A stretch of DNA of 64,000 bases from Chloroflexota bacterium. GTDB lineage: Bacteria; Chloroflexota; Anaerolineae; Anaerolineales; Anaerolineaceae. Below are positions 26,121 to 33,505 of this stretch, piece by piece; position 1 is the first letter of the stretch; each line of letters opens with the position of its first letter. Made by a program: the position numbers and the translations under genes. The stretch covers positions 26,995-90,994 of the forward strand of contig JAKAFP010000010.1 in NCBI GenBank assembly GCA_021825925.1, read 5' to 3'. Below the pieces are notes generated by a model. The model saw only the letters and a list, made by a program, of their open reading frames with translations. It made no database searches and was not told the origin of the DNA.

Positions 26121-26140
26121 TTTATTCACCTTTTTATGAT

Positions 26141-26206
26141 GGGTGGGTCGCCCACTCGGTCTCAAAAATCGAGACTTCGGGGGCGCAAAGTTCGCGGGAC
26201 CCACCC
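26141..26206. repeat. Palindromic repeat between PadR and second tsf
   Basis: Outer arms GGGTGGGTC (26141-26149) and GACCCACCC (26198-26206), enclosing TCGAGACTTCGGGGGCGCAAAG. The inner words recur at 28565, 33241 and 36081. Belongs to the dispersed hairpin family. Confidence 0.7.
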
Positions 26207-26749
26207 CTACAAATTACCTTCACTTATCGCCTTGCGCGTTTCGCTCGTCCACTGCAGTTCGGTCTGGGTGGCGAGGATGAAGTTGTCGGCGATGCGCCGC
26301 CAGAGGTAGGCTTCACGCGCTGTGCGGTGCGGACTGTTCTCGCGGCGCTCCGCTTCACCCTGCAGCAGTGAGAGGTGCGAGATCAGCTCCTGCTCGTAGA
26401 AATTGAGCAGGTCAAGCACCTCGTCGTCGGTCAGACAATCTGACCAGGCGAGCTGGATGAGGAAGCTCTTGGGCCAATCGGAGACCTGGGGCTTTTGCAG
26501 CAGACTCTGGCGCAGCACGGCGCGTCCCTGGTCGTTGATGGAGTAGATCTTCTTGGCCGGCAGGCTTTGCTGTTGCTGCACCTCGAAGCTCACCAATCCG
26601 TCGCGCTGAAGTTCGAGCAGCACCTTGTAGATCTGGTTGTTGTTGCCCGACCAGTAGAAGAGGTTGGAGTCCGAGATGATACCCTTGAGGTCGTAGCCCG
26701 AGAAGGGCTTCCAGCTCAGCAGGCCGAGGATGGTGGAGTGAAGGTCCAT
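26207..26749 (-). CDS. PadR family regulator
   Basis: 180 residues. N-terminal winged helix of PadR type: ILGLLSWKPFSGYDLKGIIS, NQIYKVLLELQRDGLVSFEV, KKIYSINDQGRAVLRQ. A C-terminal helical dimerisation part of the Vir/PadR-s2 type follows (FLIQLAWSDCLTDDEVLDLL). A perfect 20-base palindrome containing ATGT-N8-ACAT lies 35 bases upstream of its start, so autoregulation is likely. The next gene on this strand is the second tsf. Confidence 0.92.
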   Translation of the reverse strand: MDLHSTILGLLSWKPFSGYDLKGIISDSNLFYWSGNNNQIYKVLLELQRDGLVSFEVQQQQSLPAKKIYSINDQGRAVLRQSLLQKPQVSDWPKSFLIQLAWSDCLTDDEVLDLLNFYEQELISHLSLLQGEAERRENSPHRTAREAYLWRRIADNFILATQTELQWTSETRKAISEGNL

Positions 26750-26783
26750 TTATTAGCGCGCCTTTATGTGGGTTATGTCGTAC

Positions 26784-26803
26784 ATATGTTATTAATAACA
26801 TAT
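26784..26803 (-). promoter_or_regulatory. Probable PadR operator
   Basis: Perfect palindrome ATATGTTATTAATAACATAT, containing the PadR consensus ATGT-8-ACAT, 35 bases before the PadR start codon. Confidence 0.8.
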
Positions 26804-26865
26804 TAAACGGTTTAGGTCAAGAGCAATCTCACGCAGGCCGCTCGTAAAGGCAACTCGCGGCCGCA

Positions 26866-27243
26866 GAGGACGCAAAGAAAACCATTTTAAAAAGGATTTA
26901 GATAGCTATGGTAGGGGCAGGTCCGCGCGATCGTTGCGCCCCCAAGCTGTTTTTGTGAGAGGGGTGACCTGCCCAATAACGGTGCCGTAATGAAGAAATA
27001 TAGATTCTGTGCGGTTTGTTGTGAACGAAGGCGATTCATCCCGTAAAGGGACACAACAACCGTGTGAATCACCCCTACCAGCCCCCCATTGCAGTAATTT
27101 GAACACGACACATGATAGCCATGGTAGGGACACGGCGTGCCGTGTCCCCTAACGACGCCATGATGCTTGCATTTGGACGCGGTACGATTTGGTGTAAAGG
27201 CGGGCGAATGACTATTCGCCCCTACCAGCCCCCTATTGCAGTA
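26866..27243. repeat. Cluster of palindromic repeats
   Basis: The gene-free stretch 26804-27377 is a mosaic. It holds CGCAGAGGACGCAAAGAAAA (26863-26882), an imperfect GGTAGGGGCAGGTC/GACCTGCCC element (26910-26971), GGGACACGGC-GT-GCCGTGTCCC (27127-27148) and GGGCGAAT-GACT-ATTCGCCC (27202-27221). Between hairpins a spacer of about 55 bases recurs (27072-27127 and 27219-27275) with CCCCTACCAGCCCCC and TTGCAGTA. No gene is seen. Confidence 0.75.
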
Positions 27244-27327
27244 TTTTGGACACGACACATAATAGCCATGGTACGGGCGTCCTGCAGGACGCCCGTACAA
27301 GAAATTAAATTAGGTATTGTGGACTGG
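27244..27327. repeat. Direct repeat, left copy, flanking VapBC module
   Basis: 84 bases containing the 28-base palindrome GTACGGGCGTCCTG and its complement at 27271-27298, and ending aggtattgtggactgg. Near identical (one-base indel) to 28425-28507. Confidence 0.9.
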
Positions 27328-27386
27328 GATCATTGAAAAAGTCGTATAATGTTTTTACGAATTTGTATCGTTAAGGAATGGTAAAA

Positions 27387-27596
27387 ATGGATGTTTCAAC
27401 CTTATCTTCCAAGTTTCAAATTGTGATCCCCAAGGCGGTGAGAGAAAAGTTGAACCTGACCCCCGGTCAGAAGGTGGTGTTCATCCCCTACCGCAACAGT
27501 GCTCGCATGGTGATCGTCCCAAGTGCGGAAGAGGCCTTCGGGTCGCTCAAGGGCATTGATACGACCATCGAACGCGACGAGGACGAACAGCCATGA
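27387..27596 (+). CDS. AbrB/MazE-like antitoxin
   Basis: Swapped-hairpin AbrB DNA-binding protein: VSTLSSKFQIVIPKAVREKL, NLTPGQKVVFIPY. 69 residues from ATG 27387, nine bases after AAGGA; the ATG at 27378 sits too close to that SD. The acidic C-terminus (TIERDEDEQP) would wrap the toxin. Its stop overlaps the start of the PIN-domain gene, the normal layout of a type II toxin-antitoxin pair. It probably also represses the operon. Confidence 0.9.
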   Translation: MDVSTLSSKFQIVIPKAVREKLNLTPGQKVVFIPYRNSARMVIVPSAEEAFGSLKGIDTTIERDEDEQP

Positions 27597-27964
27597 TCGT
27601 GATTGATTCGTCAGGGTGGATGGAGTTTTTTGCCGGGTCCGAGGTGGGGAGAAAGCTGCTGCCGTTCATTGAAAAGCCGCAGGAACTGGTGGTACCGGCG
27701 ACCACGATCTACGAGGTGTTCAAAAAGATTTTGCAGCAGCGCGACGAGGAAGAGGCATTGAGAGCCGCGGGTTTGATGTCCGCGGGGGAAGTGGTGGATC
27801 TGACGCGCGATCTGGCGATAGAGGCGGCGCTGATCTCAGCCGAGCACAAGCTGCCCATGGCCGACAGCATCATTTATGCCACCGCGCGCAACCATGATGC
27901 CGAAGTGTGGACGCTGGACGCGCATTTCAAAGGGCTGCCAGGGGTGGTGTGGTTGGAGAAATAG
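27593..27964 (+). CDS. PIN-domain toxin (VapC family)
   Basis: 123 residues. The PIN acidic residues are visible: D5 in MIVIDSSGWMEFF, E in TTIYEVFKKIL, D in PMADSIIYATAR and D in WTLDAHFKGL. PIN toxins are Mg-dependent RNases that cut tRNA or rRNA. Start overlaps the antitoxin stop (ATGA). The pair lies between two copies of an 84-base repeat, suggesting that it moved in as a unit or was trapped by repeats. Confidence 0.92.
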   Translation: MIVIDSSGWMEFFAGSEVGRKLLPFIEKPQELVVPATTIYEVFKKILQQRDEEEALRAAGLMSAGEVVDLTRDLAIEAALISAEHKLPMADSIIYATARNHDAEVWTLDAHFKGLPGVVWLEK

Positions 27965-28424
27965 GGTTTTTTCTCGCAAAGACGCCAAGAGCGCAAAGAA
28001 AACCTTTAATGAAAAGAATAAAACGTTTGCATAAAAATTCGTTATTCGTTTAAATGCACGAATCGCCTTTTTAGGCAAAAGCCCATCTCAAAACGGATGA
28101 CATTTTATTCGTATTCGTTTCAGAAAAAAATTGGAAACAAAGAAAACGAATCACTTGTTAGTCGTTTTAGAAAAAACAATTAAAAACAATTCCATAAAAA
28201 CGACTCGGACATGTTCAGCGCAATGGTATTCAGCTATTAAAGAACTGAAAACCGATAACACACCGATAAATTGGACGCACCTTTATTGGGAGATATAAAT
28301 ATTAGAATATATGTTCTGTTTTGTCAAGGGTGGAAATATCCATGAGGAAGATTTTGGAGTAAAGCCTACTTAATGTTACCGAGGGCACAGCGCACTGTGC
28401 CCCTACCAGACCCTCGTTGCAGAT
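27965..28424. other. Gene-free AT-rich stretch with repeat remnants
   Basis: Begins with TCGCAAAGACGCCAAGAGCGCAAAG-type words (27975-28000), a repeat also seen near 26866. Then about 350 AT-rich bases where I see no gene, and a hairpin GGGCACAG-CGCA-CTGTGCCC at 28383-28402 followed by CCTACCAGACCC. Confidence 0.6.
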
Positions 28425-28507
28425 TTTTGGACACGACACATAATAGCCATGGTACGGGCGTCCTGCAGGACGCCCGTACAAGAAATTAAATTAGGTATGT
28501 GGACTGG
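28425..28507. repeat. Direct repeat, right copy
   Basis: 83 bases, identical to 27244-27327 except one missing T near the end. Palindrome at 28452-28479. The two copies are about 1.18 kb apart and bracket the toxin-antitoxin genes. Confidence 0.9.
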
Positions 28508-28800
28508 ATTACCAAAAAATCAAAAAGGCAAACCTGGGTGGGGATTCGCCCGACGCTCCGCATTCACTAAGATTGTTCGGGGGCGCAAAGGACGCGTCGC
28601 ACCCTTCATTTAACCGTAATAGTCTGGGGCCTTGGCGGCTCGCAATACTGGCACCTGCTGCCTGTGCAGGTGTGACAGTTTAGGTGTAGGGTTATGGACG
28701 CCGTGCGGTTTGGCGTAAACGCGGGCGAATTGCCATTCGCCCCTACCAGACCCGTGTTGGGGATTTGTGGACTGTATTGCCAAAATATCAAAGATAGGTG
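28508..28800. repeat. Further palindromic repeats before the AT-rich island
   Basis: Contains TTCGGGGGCGCAAAGGACGCG (28565 region), CACCTGC/GCAGGTG (28652-28672), GGGCGAAT-TGCC-ATTCGCCC (28723-28742) and the CCCTACCAGACCC-TTGG-GTGGACTG spacer. No coding frame is convincing. Confidence 0.65.
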
Positions 28801-28833
28801 CATCAAGTAAGCTTACAACGACCAAGATTTCAC

Positions 28834-28915
28834 GACTCACTCTTAATATTCAGAAATTGCTATAATGAATAATAAATATAGTAAAAATCACTAATTTTTA
28901 GTATTAAGGGGAAGA
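28834..28915 (+). promoter_or_regulatory. Promoter and RBS of OLD-like ATPase gene
   Basis: GACTCACT (28834-28841), TTGCTATAAT with TATAAT at 28861-28866, and ATTAAGGGGAA as SD just before ATG 28921. The same three words precede the Macro-TIR gene at 53302-53366. Confidence 0.6.
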
Positions 28916-28920
28916 TCATT

Positions 28921-30483
28921 ATGTCATATAAATATTCCGAACTTGATAACAGAAACTTACGATGGTTCCCCAGCGACGATACCCGTGCCACATTATTAAC
29001 TATACATGTCGATTCCGGAAAAATTCGTGGATTACAAAATCTAAGGATTGACTTTTCTTACCCTATTACCGCAATTGCTGGTAGAAACGGTTCAGGTAAG
29101 ACCACTATCATTGAACTTGCAGCTTGTGCATATCACAATACTGGAAAAGGTTTTAAATTATCTGGTCGGAAATACCCTTACTATACCTTTTCAGACTTCT
29201 TTTTTCAAACTTCTACAGAAGGTTCATTATCAGGCATAAAAATTAGATATCAATTTATTCACAATAAATGGCGTTCACCAAAAAATCCAGCAGGACGAAT
29301 TGGACCAGGATGGCAAGAACGAATTAAAAGGCATGGCGGACGTTGGAATGATTATGATGGAAGAATTAAAAGAACTGTTGTTTACTTAGGGATCGATAGA
29401 ACTGTTCCTCACTCAGAAAAAAGTGTAGCAAAGAGTTATAGAAAATTATTCGAACCAATGGTAGAGCGAGGTTGGGAATTAGAAGTAAAAGATGTAGTAG
29501 GTAGAATTATGGGGAAAGATTATTCCACTTTTACATATATGGAACACTCAATTTACAGAATACCCATTGTTTCTAATTCAAATTTTACTTATTCAGGATT
29601 TAATATGGGGGCAGGTGAAGGATCAATATTTGAACTCTTTTCAATTATTAGAGAGTGCCCAGATGGAACATTAATAGTAATCGACGAAATTGAACTTGGA
29701 TTACACGAAGATGCACAAACTCGATTAATTAATGAATTGAAAATAATTTGTGAACGAAGGAAATTTCAAATAATCTGCACTACACATTCACCTCGTATAC
29801 TAGAAAGCCTACCTCCAGAAGGAAGGATATATCTAGAACCTATTGGTGAACAAACAAATGTAATAAAGGGTATTTCACCTGAATATGCAACCGGAAAACT
29901 CTCTGGGCGTAAATATTCCGAATTAGGTGTTTTTGTTGAGGATGAAACAGCAAAATTAATTGTTGAAAATTGTTTAACTGCAGAAATGAGATCTAGAATA
30001 GATATTATTCCAATAGGCTCGGCAATTGGAGTAATGCGACAACTTGCAGCACGGTACAAAGAAAATGAACAATCAAAGATTTGTGTTCTCCTTGATGGAG
30101 ATAAACGCGTTACACATAACGACCAAGTTAGAGCATTTATTAATGCAACTGAAAAACCACAAAGTGAGATATTAACTGGTTGGGTTGAAAACCGAACAAA
30201 TTATTTACCAGGAACCGAATGGCCTGAACTATGGGTAATCAGGCAACGCAATGAAGAAATATATAAAAAACTTGCTGTTGAGTTTGGACTGGAATTCGAG
30301 AGACTAATAGAAATTTTAGAATCCGCAGAACGAGCAGGGAAACACAATGAGTTTCACGAAGTAGCTCGCATCATTAATTTCAATCAAATTGTAGTCTCTT
30401 GCAGTTTAATAAAAGCAGCTCTTGAAACCAACCCAGAAGAACCTAAGATAATATTTAAATGGATTAACTCATTCTTAAATTAG
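28921..30483 (+). CDS. OLD-like AAA/ABC ATPase with TOPRIM-like C-terminus
   Basis: 520 residues. Walker A GRNGSGKT at 54-61; ABC-like signature FNMGAGEGS at 227-235; Walker B LIVIDEIELGL at 251-261; switch His in CTTHSPRI. The C-terminal part has TOPRIM-like acidic residues: E340 in VFVEDETAKLIVENC and the DGD of LLDGDKR (392-394). This order is that of OLD-family nucleases and related anti-phage ATPases (GajA, PARIS-type). The last 120 residues are unassigned. Very AT-rich compared with flanking genes, hence probably acquired. Followed by a small conserved gene and a possible HEPN gene. Expected in the cytoplasm, acting on DNA; function inferred. Confidence 0.78.
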   Translation: MSYKYSELDNRNLRWFPSDDTRATLLTIHVDSGKIRGLQNLRIDFSYPITAIAGRNGSGKTTIIELAACAYHNTGKGFKLSGRKYPYYTFSDFFFQTSTEGSLSGIKIRYQFIHNKWRSPKNPAGRIGPGWQERIKRHGGRWNDYDGRIKRTVVYLGIDRTVPHSEKSVAKSYRKLFEPMVERGWELEVKDVVGRIMGKDYSTFTYMEHSIYRIPIVSNSNFTYSGFNMGAGEGSIFELFSIIRECPDGTLIVIDEIELGLHEDAQTRLINELKIICERRKFQIICTTHSPRILESLPPEGRIYLEPIGEQTNVIKGISPEYATGKLSGRKYSELGVFVEDETAKLIVENCLTAEMRSRIDIIPIGSAIGVMRQLAARYKENEQSKICVLLDGDKRVTHNDQVRAFINATEKPQSEILTGWVENRTNYLPGTEWPELWVIRQRNEEIYKKLAVEFGLEFERLIEILESAERAGKHNEFHEVARIINFNQIVVSCSLIKAALETNPEEPKIIFKWINSFLN

Positions 30484-30576
30484 TCCATAACGGATAAAAC
30501 TATTGCAGTGTTTGGTTTTAGCTATTGTAAACATACTTATTCGGCGTGAATTGGTTCAGATTTATTTGAAGTTATT

Positions 30577-30783
30577 ATGGCTACTTACAAAGAAATTCAA
30601 GCATGGATGAAAGATAAATACTATTTTGTACCAAAAACTTGTTGGATTGCCCATGTAAAAAAATTATCAGGATTACAAGTTCGAAGAGCCCCAAACCGGA
30701 TTGGTGATCAACAATTAAATCCTTGCCCAGAAATTCATCTAGAACCAATAAAAGGGGCATTAAGATATTTTCACATGATTTAA
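30577..30783 (+). CDS. Small conserved protein (TCWIAHVK family)
   Basis: 68 residues: TYKEIQAWMKDKYYFVPKTC, WIAHVKKLSGLQVRRAPNRI, then NPCPEIHLEPIKGALRYFHM. From memory, near-identical small proteins are widespread in bacteria, often alone or as the tail of larger proteins; I know no function. The layout resembles a short helical nucleic-acid-binding module: a helix, a Cys-Trp turn, then a basic RRAPNR. It lies 93 bases after the ATPase gene in the AT-rich island. No clear SD. Confidence 0.7.
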   Translation: MATYKEIQAWMKDKYYFVPKTCWIAHVKKLSGLQVRRAPNRIGDQQLNPCPEIHLEPIKGALRYFHMI

Positions 30784-30843
30784 TATAATGAATTGATAAA
30801 CAATTTTGTGTTAATTATCAAGAAATGGAAAATAAAATAATCC

Positions 30844-31758
30844 ATGAATGATACAAAATCAGCTACTATTGAGGAATGTTGGATAATATGGAAAGATTGT
30901 CTCGGGGGTTCAGACAATAATTCAATTATTAATCAAATATTGTCTATGGTTTGGGATACTGGTGTTTATAAATTAATACTCGAAAGTCGCCAATTACGTA
31001 TTAATGAGGAACCAAGAAACCCAAAAATCAATAATTCATTCCATTCATTTATTGATCGTAACTATTTTCAAAGCCTTGCTAGTTCAATCAGAAAAATAAC
31101 AGATGATCGATACTGCGTTTCAGGAAAGCGTGGAGTTTTTTCACTCTTATCATTAGTCTCAGACTTGAAAAAGCATAGATATGAAATAACCCGAGCAAAG
31201 TACTTTGAGTTAAGAGGATTAGAATATGATATCGAAATACTCAAAGAAAAAGAGTCAAAATACATTCGAGAAAATATTGAACACAGCTCAATGGCAATCA
31301 GCATTCCTCAAGAAATAACACCAGAAAGAAGTATAGAAGCCCATTGTTTGTTTGATAAATTTTGTGCCATCAATTTTGGGGATCGATCTCCATATGATCA
31401 AATAGATCTTGAATTCCTAGAAAAATTAGAAAAACGGTTAAGTTCGAGTAAGAAAATATCAGGATATGTTGATAAATTTATTGCACATGCATCTAGCCCT
31501 GAAAGTAGACTTTTGGATGCTTATGAATCCTCAGTAATATTTATTAGTCAATGTTGGAAAATTCAAAAAGAAATTTGTGAAATTACTGACATTCTTGCAT
31601 CATTTTTATTAGGTGTGAAATTCATGTTTTTGCCTTTAGAATCACCACACTACTTAAAATATATGGATATTCCATTAGTAGAATCTAAAAACATTAATCA
31701 CATTCGGAATTGTTTTGAAAAATATCGCACTGAAACCGAACAATGGAAATTTGAATAA
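30844..31758 (+). CDS. Uncharacterised protein, possibly HEPN/AbiU2-like
   Basis: 304 residues, helical, AT-rich gene. Two stretches recall the AbiU2-type HEPN family: SLASSIRKITDDRYCVSGKR with GVFSLLSLVSDLKKHRYEI, and KISGYVDKFIAHASSPES where HEPN proteins carry a basic residue and His. The usual R-x4-6-H is not exact, so the assignment is weak. HEPN proteins in defence loci are often RNases. Adjacent to the ATPase and the small conserved gene in the same direction, so it may be their partner. A poor SD precedes ATG 30844. Confidence 0.45.
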   Translation: MNDTKSATIEECWIIWKDCLGGSDNNSIINQILSMVWDTGVYKLILESRQLRINEEPRNPKINNSFHSFIDRNYFQSLASSIRKITDDRYCVSGKRGVFSLLSLVSDLKKHRYEITRAKYFELRGLEYDIEILKEKESKYIRENIEHSSMAISIPQEITPERSIEAHCLFDKFCAINFGDRSPYDQIDLEFLEKLEKRLSSSKKISGYVDKFIAHASSPESRLLDAYESSVIFISQCWKIQKEICEITDILASFLLGVKFMFLPLESPHYLKYMDIPLVESKNINHIRNCFEKYRTETEQWKFE

Positions 31759-31937
31759 AAACCACTCTTTGTTTTAAGTTATTTTAAGAAACAATACTGA
31801 TATAATACCCACACAGGCAGTGACGGAGGAAAGTAGGCCGGACGAAACCGACAGGAACGCAGTTCATTAGCTGAGAGAGCTGCACGGTGGATAACGGGTG
31901 AAGTTCCCTCCTGAGTTGCTCGGGTGAAACCCTCGCG

Positions 31938-31966
31938 GTAATCAGTGATTAGTAATTAGTAATCAG
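31938..31966. repeat. Heptamer repeat inside the T-box
   Basis: GTAATC-AGTGATT-AGTAATT-AGTAATC-AG: about four degenerate copies of the AGTAATC word that forms a 15-copy array at 52106. It lies between the specifier stem region and the downstream T-box stems. Confidence 0.85.
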
Positions 31967-32092
31967 GAAAAGCAAGGGCAAGTAGTCCGAGACGCATTAT
32001 CCAGCGTTAGAGGGATGGCCAGTTTCGAGTGATGAGATTGGGTTAAGTGGGCCTCATTGAGGCCAAGCCGGGTGGTACCGCGGGAAATGTCT

Positions 32093-32127
32093 CCCGTCCC
32101 GATTTTTGGGATGGGTTTATTTTTTTA
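32093..32127 (+). terminator. T-box intrinsic terminator
   Basis: CCCGTCCC (32093-32100) pairs with GGGATGGG (32108-32115, one G-U), followed by a U-rich run to 32127. Its left arm overlaps the region used by the antiterminator. Confidence 0.88.
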
Positions 32128-32144
32128 ATGTGCAGGAGACAAAA

Positions 32145-33215
32145 ATGGCAGAAGAAAATGTGCTGCAAGAACTTGAAGCCGCGCAGGCGGCCGGGCTGGC
32201 AAGCCTGAGTTCGGTTGAAACAGAAGAGGCGCTGCTGGCCTGGCGCAATCAATACCTGGGCAAGAACACGGCCATCACACAAGCCTTCCAGGCGATGGGC
32301 AGGCTCTCCGCGGAGCTGCGTCCGCAGGTGGGGCAGGCCGCCAACCGTGTGAAGGTGGCGCTGGAGACGGCGTTGGCCGAGCGTACCGAAAGCATCAAAG
32401 AGTCCGCGCTGGCGGCCTCGATCGCCAAGGAGAAGCTGGATGTGACCCTGCCGGGTCGTCCGCTCAACCCCGGGCGGCTGCACCCCGACACGCAGATGCT
32501 GCGCGAACTCTATCGCGTCTTCGGCGAGATGGGCTTTCAGGTCTATCGTTCGCGCGAGGTCGAAACGGACGAGTATAACTTCCAACTGTTGAACTTCCCC
32601 GTCGGGCATCCCGCCCGCGACATGCAAGACACTTACTTTGTGGAGGCCGGCGAGCGCGGTGACAATCCGATCGTGATGCGCACGCACACCTCCCCGGGTC
32701 AGGTGCGTTCGATGCGCGAGTATGCGGCCACCAACCCCGAGAATCCCCCCGCCATCCGCCTGGTGCTGCCAGGCATGTGCTACCGCTACGAACAAACCGA
32801 CGCGCGCCACGAGACCCAGTTCGACCAGATCGAAGGCATCGCGGTGGGCGAAGGCATCACCTTCAGCAACCTGAAGGCCACGCTCTCCGACCTGGCCCGC
32901 CGCCTTTTCGGACAGAACGTGCGCACCCGCTTCAGGGCGAGCTTCTTCCCCTTCACGGAACCCTCCGCGGAGTTCGATGTGGAGTGCTTCTTGTGCGGCG
33001 GCAAGGGCTGCCCGGTGTGCGGTGGCGGCTGGCTTGAGATCGGCGGCTGCGGCATGGTCAACCCCAACGTGCTGCGCAACGGCGGCTACGACCCCGAGCG
33101 CTACAGCGGTTTCGCCTTCGGCCTTGGTCCGCAGCGCATCGCCATGCTGCGCTACGGCATCAACGACATCCGCTATTTTTGGGATAATGATCTGAGATTT
33201 TTGGAACAATTCTAA
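32145..33215 (+). CDS. pheS: Phenylalanyl-tRNA synthetase alpha subunit
   Basis: Class II synthetase catalytic subunit, forms alpha2-beta2 with PheT. 356 residues from ATG 32145 with caggag upstream. N-terminal coiled coil, then the motif 2/3 region: HTSPGQVRSM, CYRYEQTDARHETQFDQIEG, SFFPFTEPSAEFDVE, and FGLGPQRIAMLRYG at the end. A CxxCGGKGCPVCGGG cluster near residues 285-296 is typical of PheS with a small Cys-rich loop. Transcribed behind the T-box. Confidence 0.97.
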   Translation: MAEENVLQELEAAQAAGLASLSSVETEEALLAWRNQYLGKNTAITQAFQAMGRLSAELRPQVGQAANRVKVALETALAERTESIKESALAASIAKEKLDVTLPGRPLNPGRLHPDTQMLRELYRVFGEMGFQVYRSREVETDEYNFQLLNFPVGHPARDMQDTYFVEAGERGDNPIVMRTHTSPGQVRSMREYAATNPENPPAIRLVLPGMCYRYEQTDARHETQFDQIEGIAVGEGITFSNLKATLSDLARRLFGQNVRTRFRASFFPFTEPSAEFDVECFLCGGKGCPVCGGGWLEIGGCGMVNPNVLRNGGYDPERYSGFAFGLGPQRIAMLRYGINDIRYFWDNDLRFLEQF

Positions 33216-33229
33216 GTAACGAGAGCAGA

Positions 33230-33425
33230 GAACTGACCCCTCTCGCCGTTTCACGGCTCGGGGGCGCAAAGGTCGCGGAACCGAGAATCGTCAAAATCTG
33301 ACGGTTGATATTGAAAAGTGATGAAAATTGAGTTATGAAAAAAGTAAACAAAAAAACGGATCAATCGGAAGTGGAGAGAAACGAATCGAAAAACTAACCG
33401 GTTTTGACGGTTCTCTATTCTCTAC
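33230..33425. repeat. Dispersed repeat between pheS and pheT
   Basis: ACTGACCCCTCTCGCCGTTTC then GCTCGGGGGCGCAAAGGTCGCGG and AACCGAGAATCGTCAA (33234-33292). The same words in the same order occur after pheT (36057-36130). AGAACCGT/ACGGTTCTC words near 33400-33435 belong to the GAGAACC family. The 290-base gap holds no gene. Confidence 0.7.
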
Positions 33426-33505
33426 TCACGGTTCTCATATAAATTACGAATGCCCTTAAATTCATAGGCTCATGAAATGAAACTCGAGCAAATTGGAGTA
33501 AACAA

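Larger units (their letters stand above)
31800..32127 (+). promoter_or_regulatory. T-box riboswitch (tRNA-Phe) controlling pheST
   Basis: The universal T-box sequence GGGTGGTACCGCGG is at 32070-32083, in the antiterminator that would pair with the free CCA end of uncharged tRNA. Stem I occupies about 31805-31935, with AGAGAGCTG at 31873 and a likely specifier TTC (Phe) at 31904-31906 in GTGAAGTTCCC. The terminator CCCGTCCC/GGGATGGG with a U-run ends it. Low charged tRNA-Phe would allow transcription into pheS and pheT. The linker contains an inserted heptamer repeat. Confidence 0.92.

Noticed and set aside
30559..30783. Small TCWIAHVK ORF as a chance frame
   Set aside because: Rejected as chance because the TCWIAHVK and RRAPNR words match a small protein family I recall; kept as a gene, though its function is unknown.
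28921..31758. Prophage or transposon
   Set aside because: No integrase, transposase, portal or terminase and no target-site duplications seen; only AT-rich accessory genes.
32043..33269. 408-codon open frame opposite pheS
   Set aside because: Runs through the T-box terminator and the whole of pheS in antisense; an artefact of GC-rich codon use.
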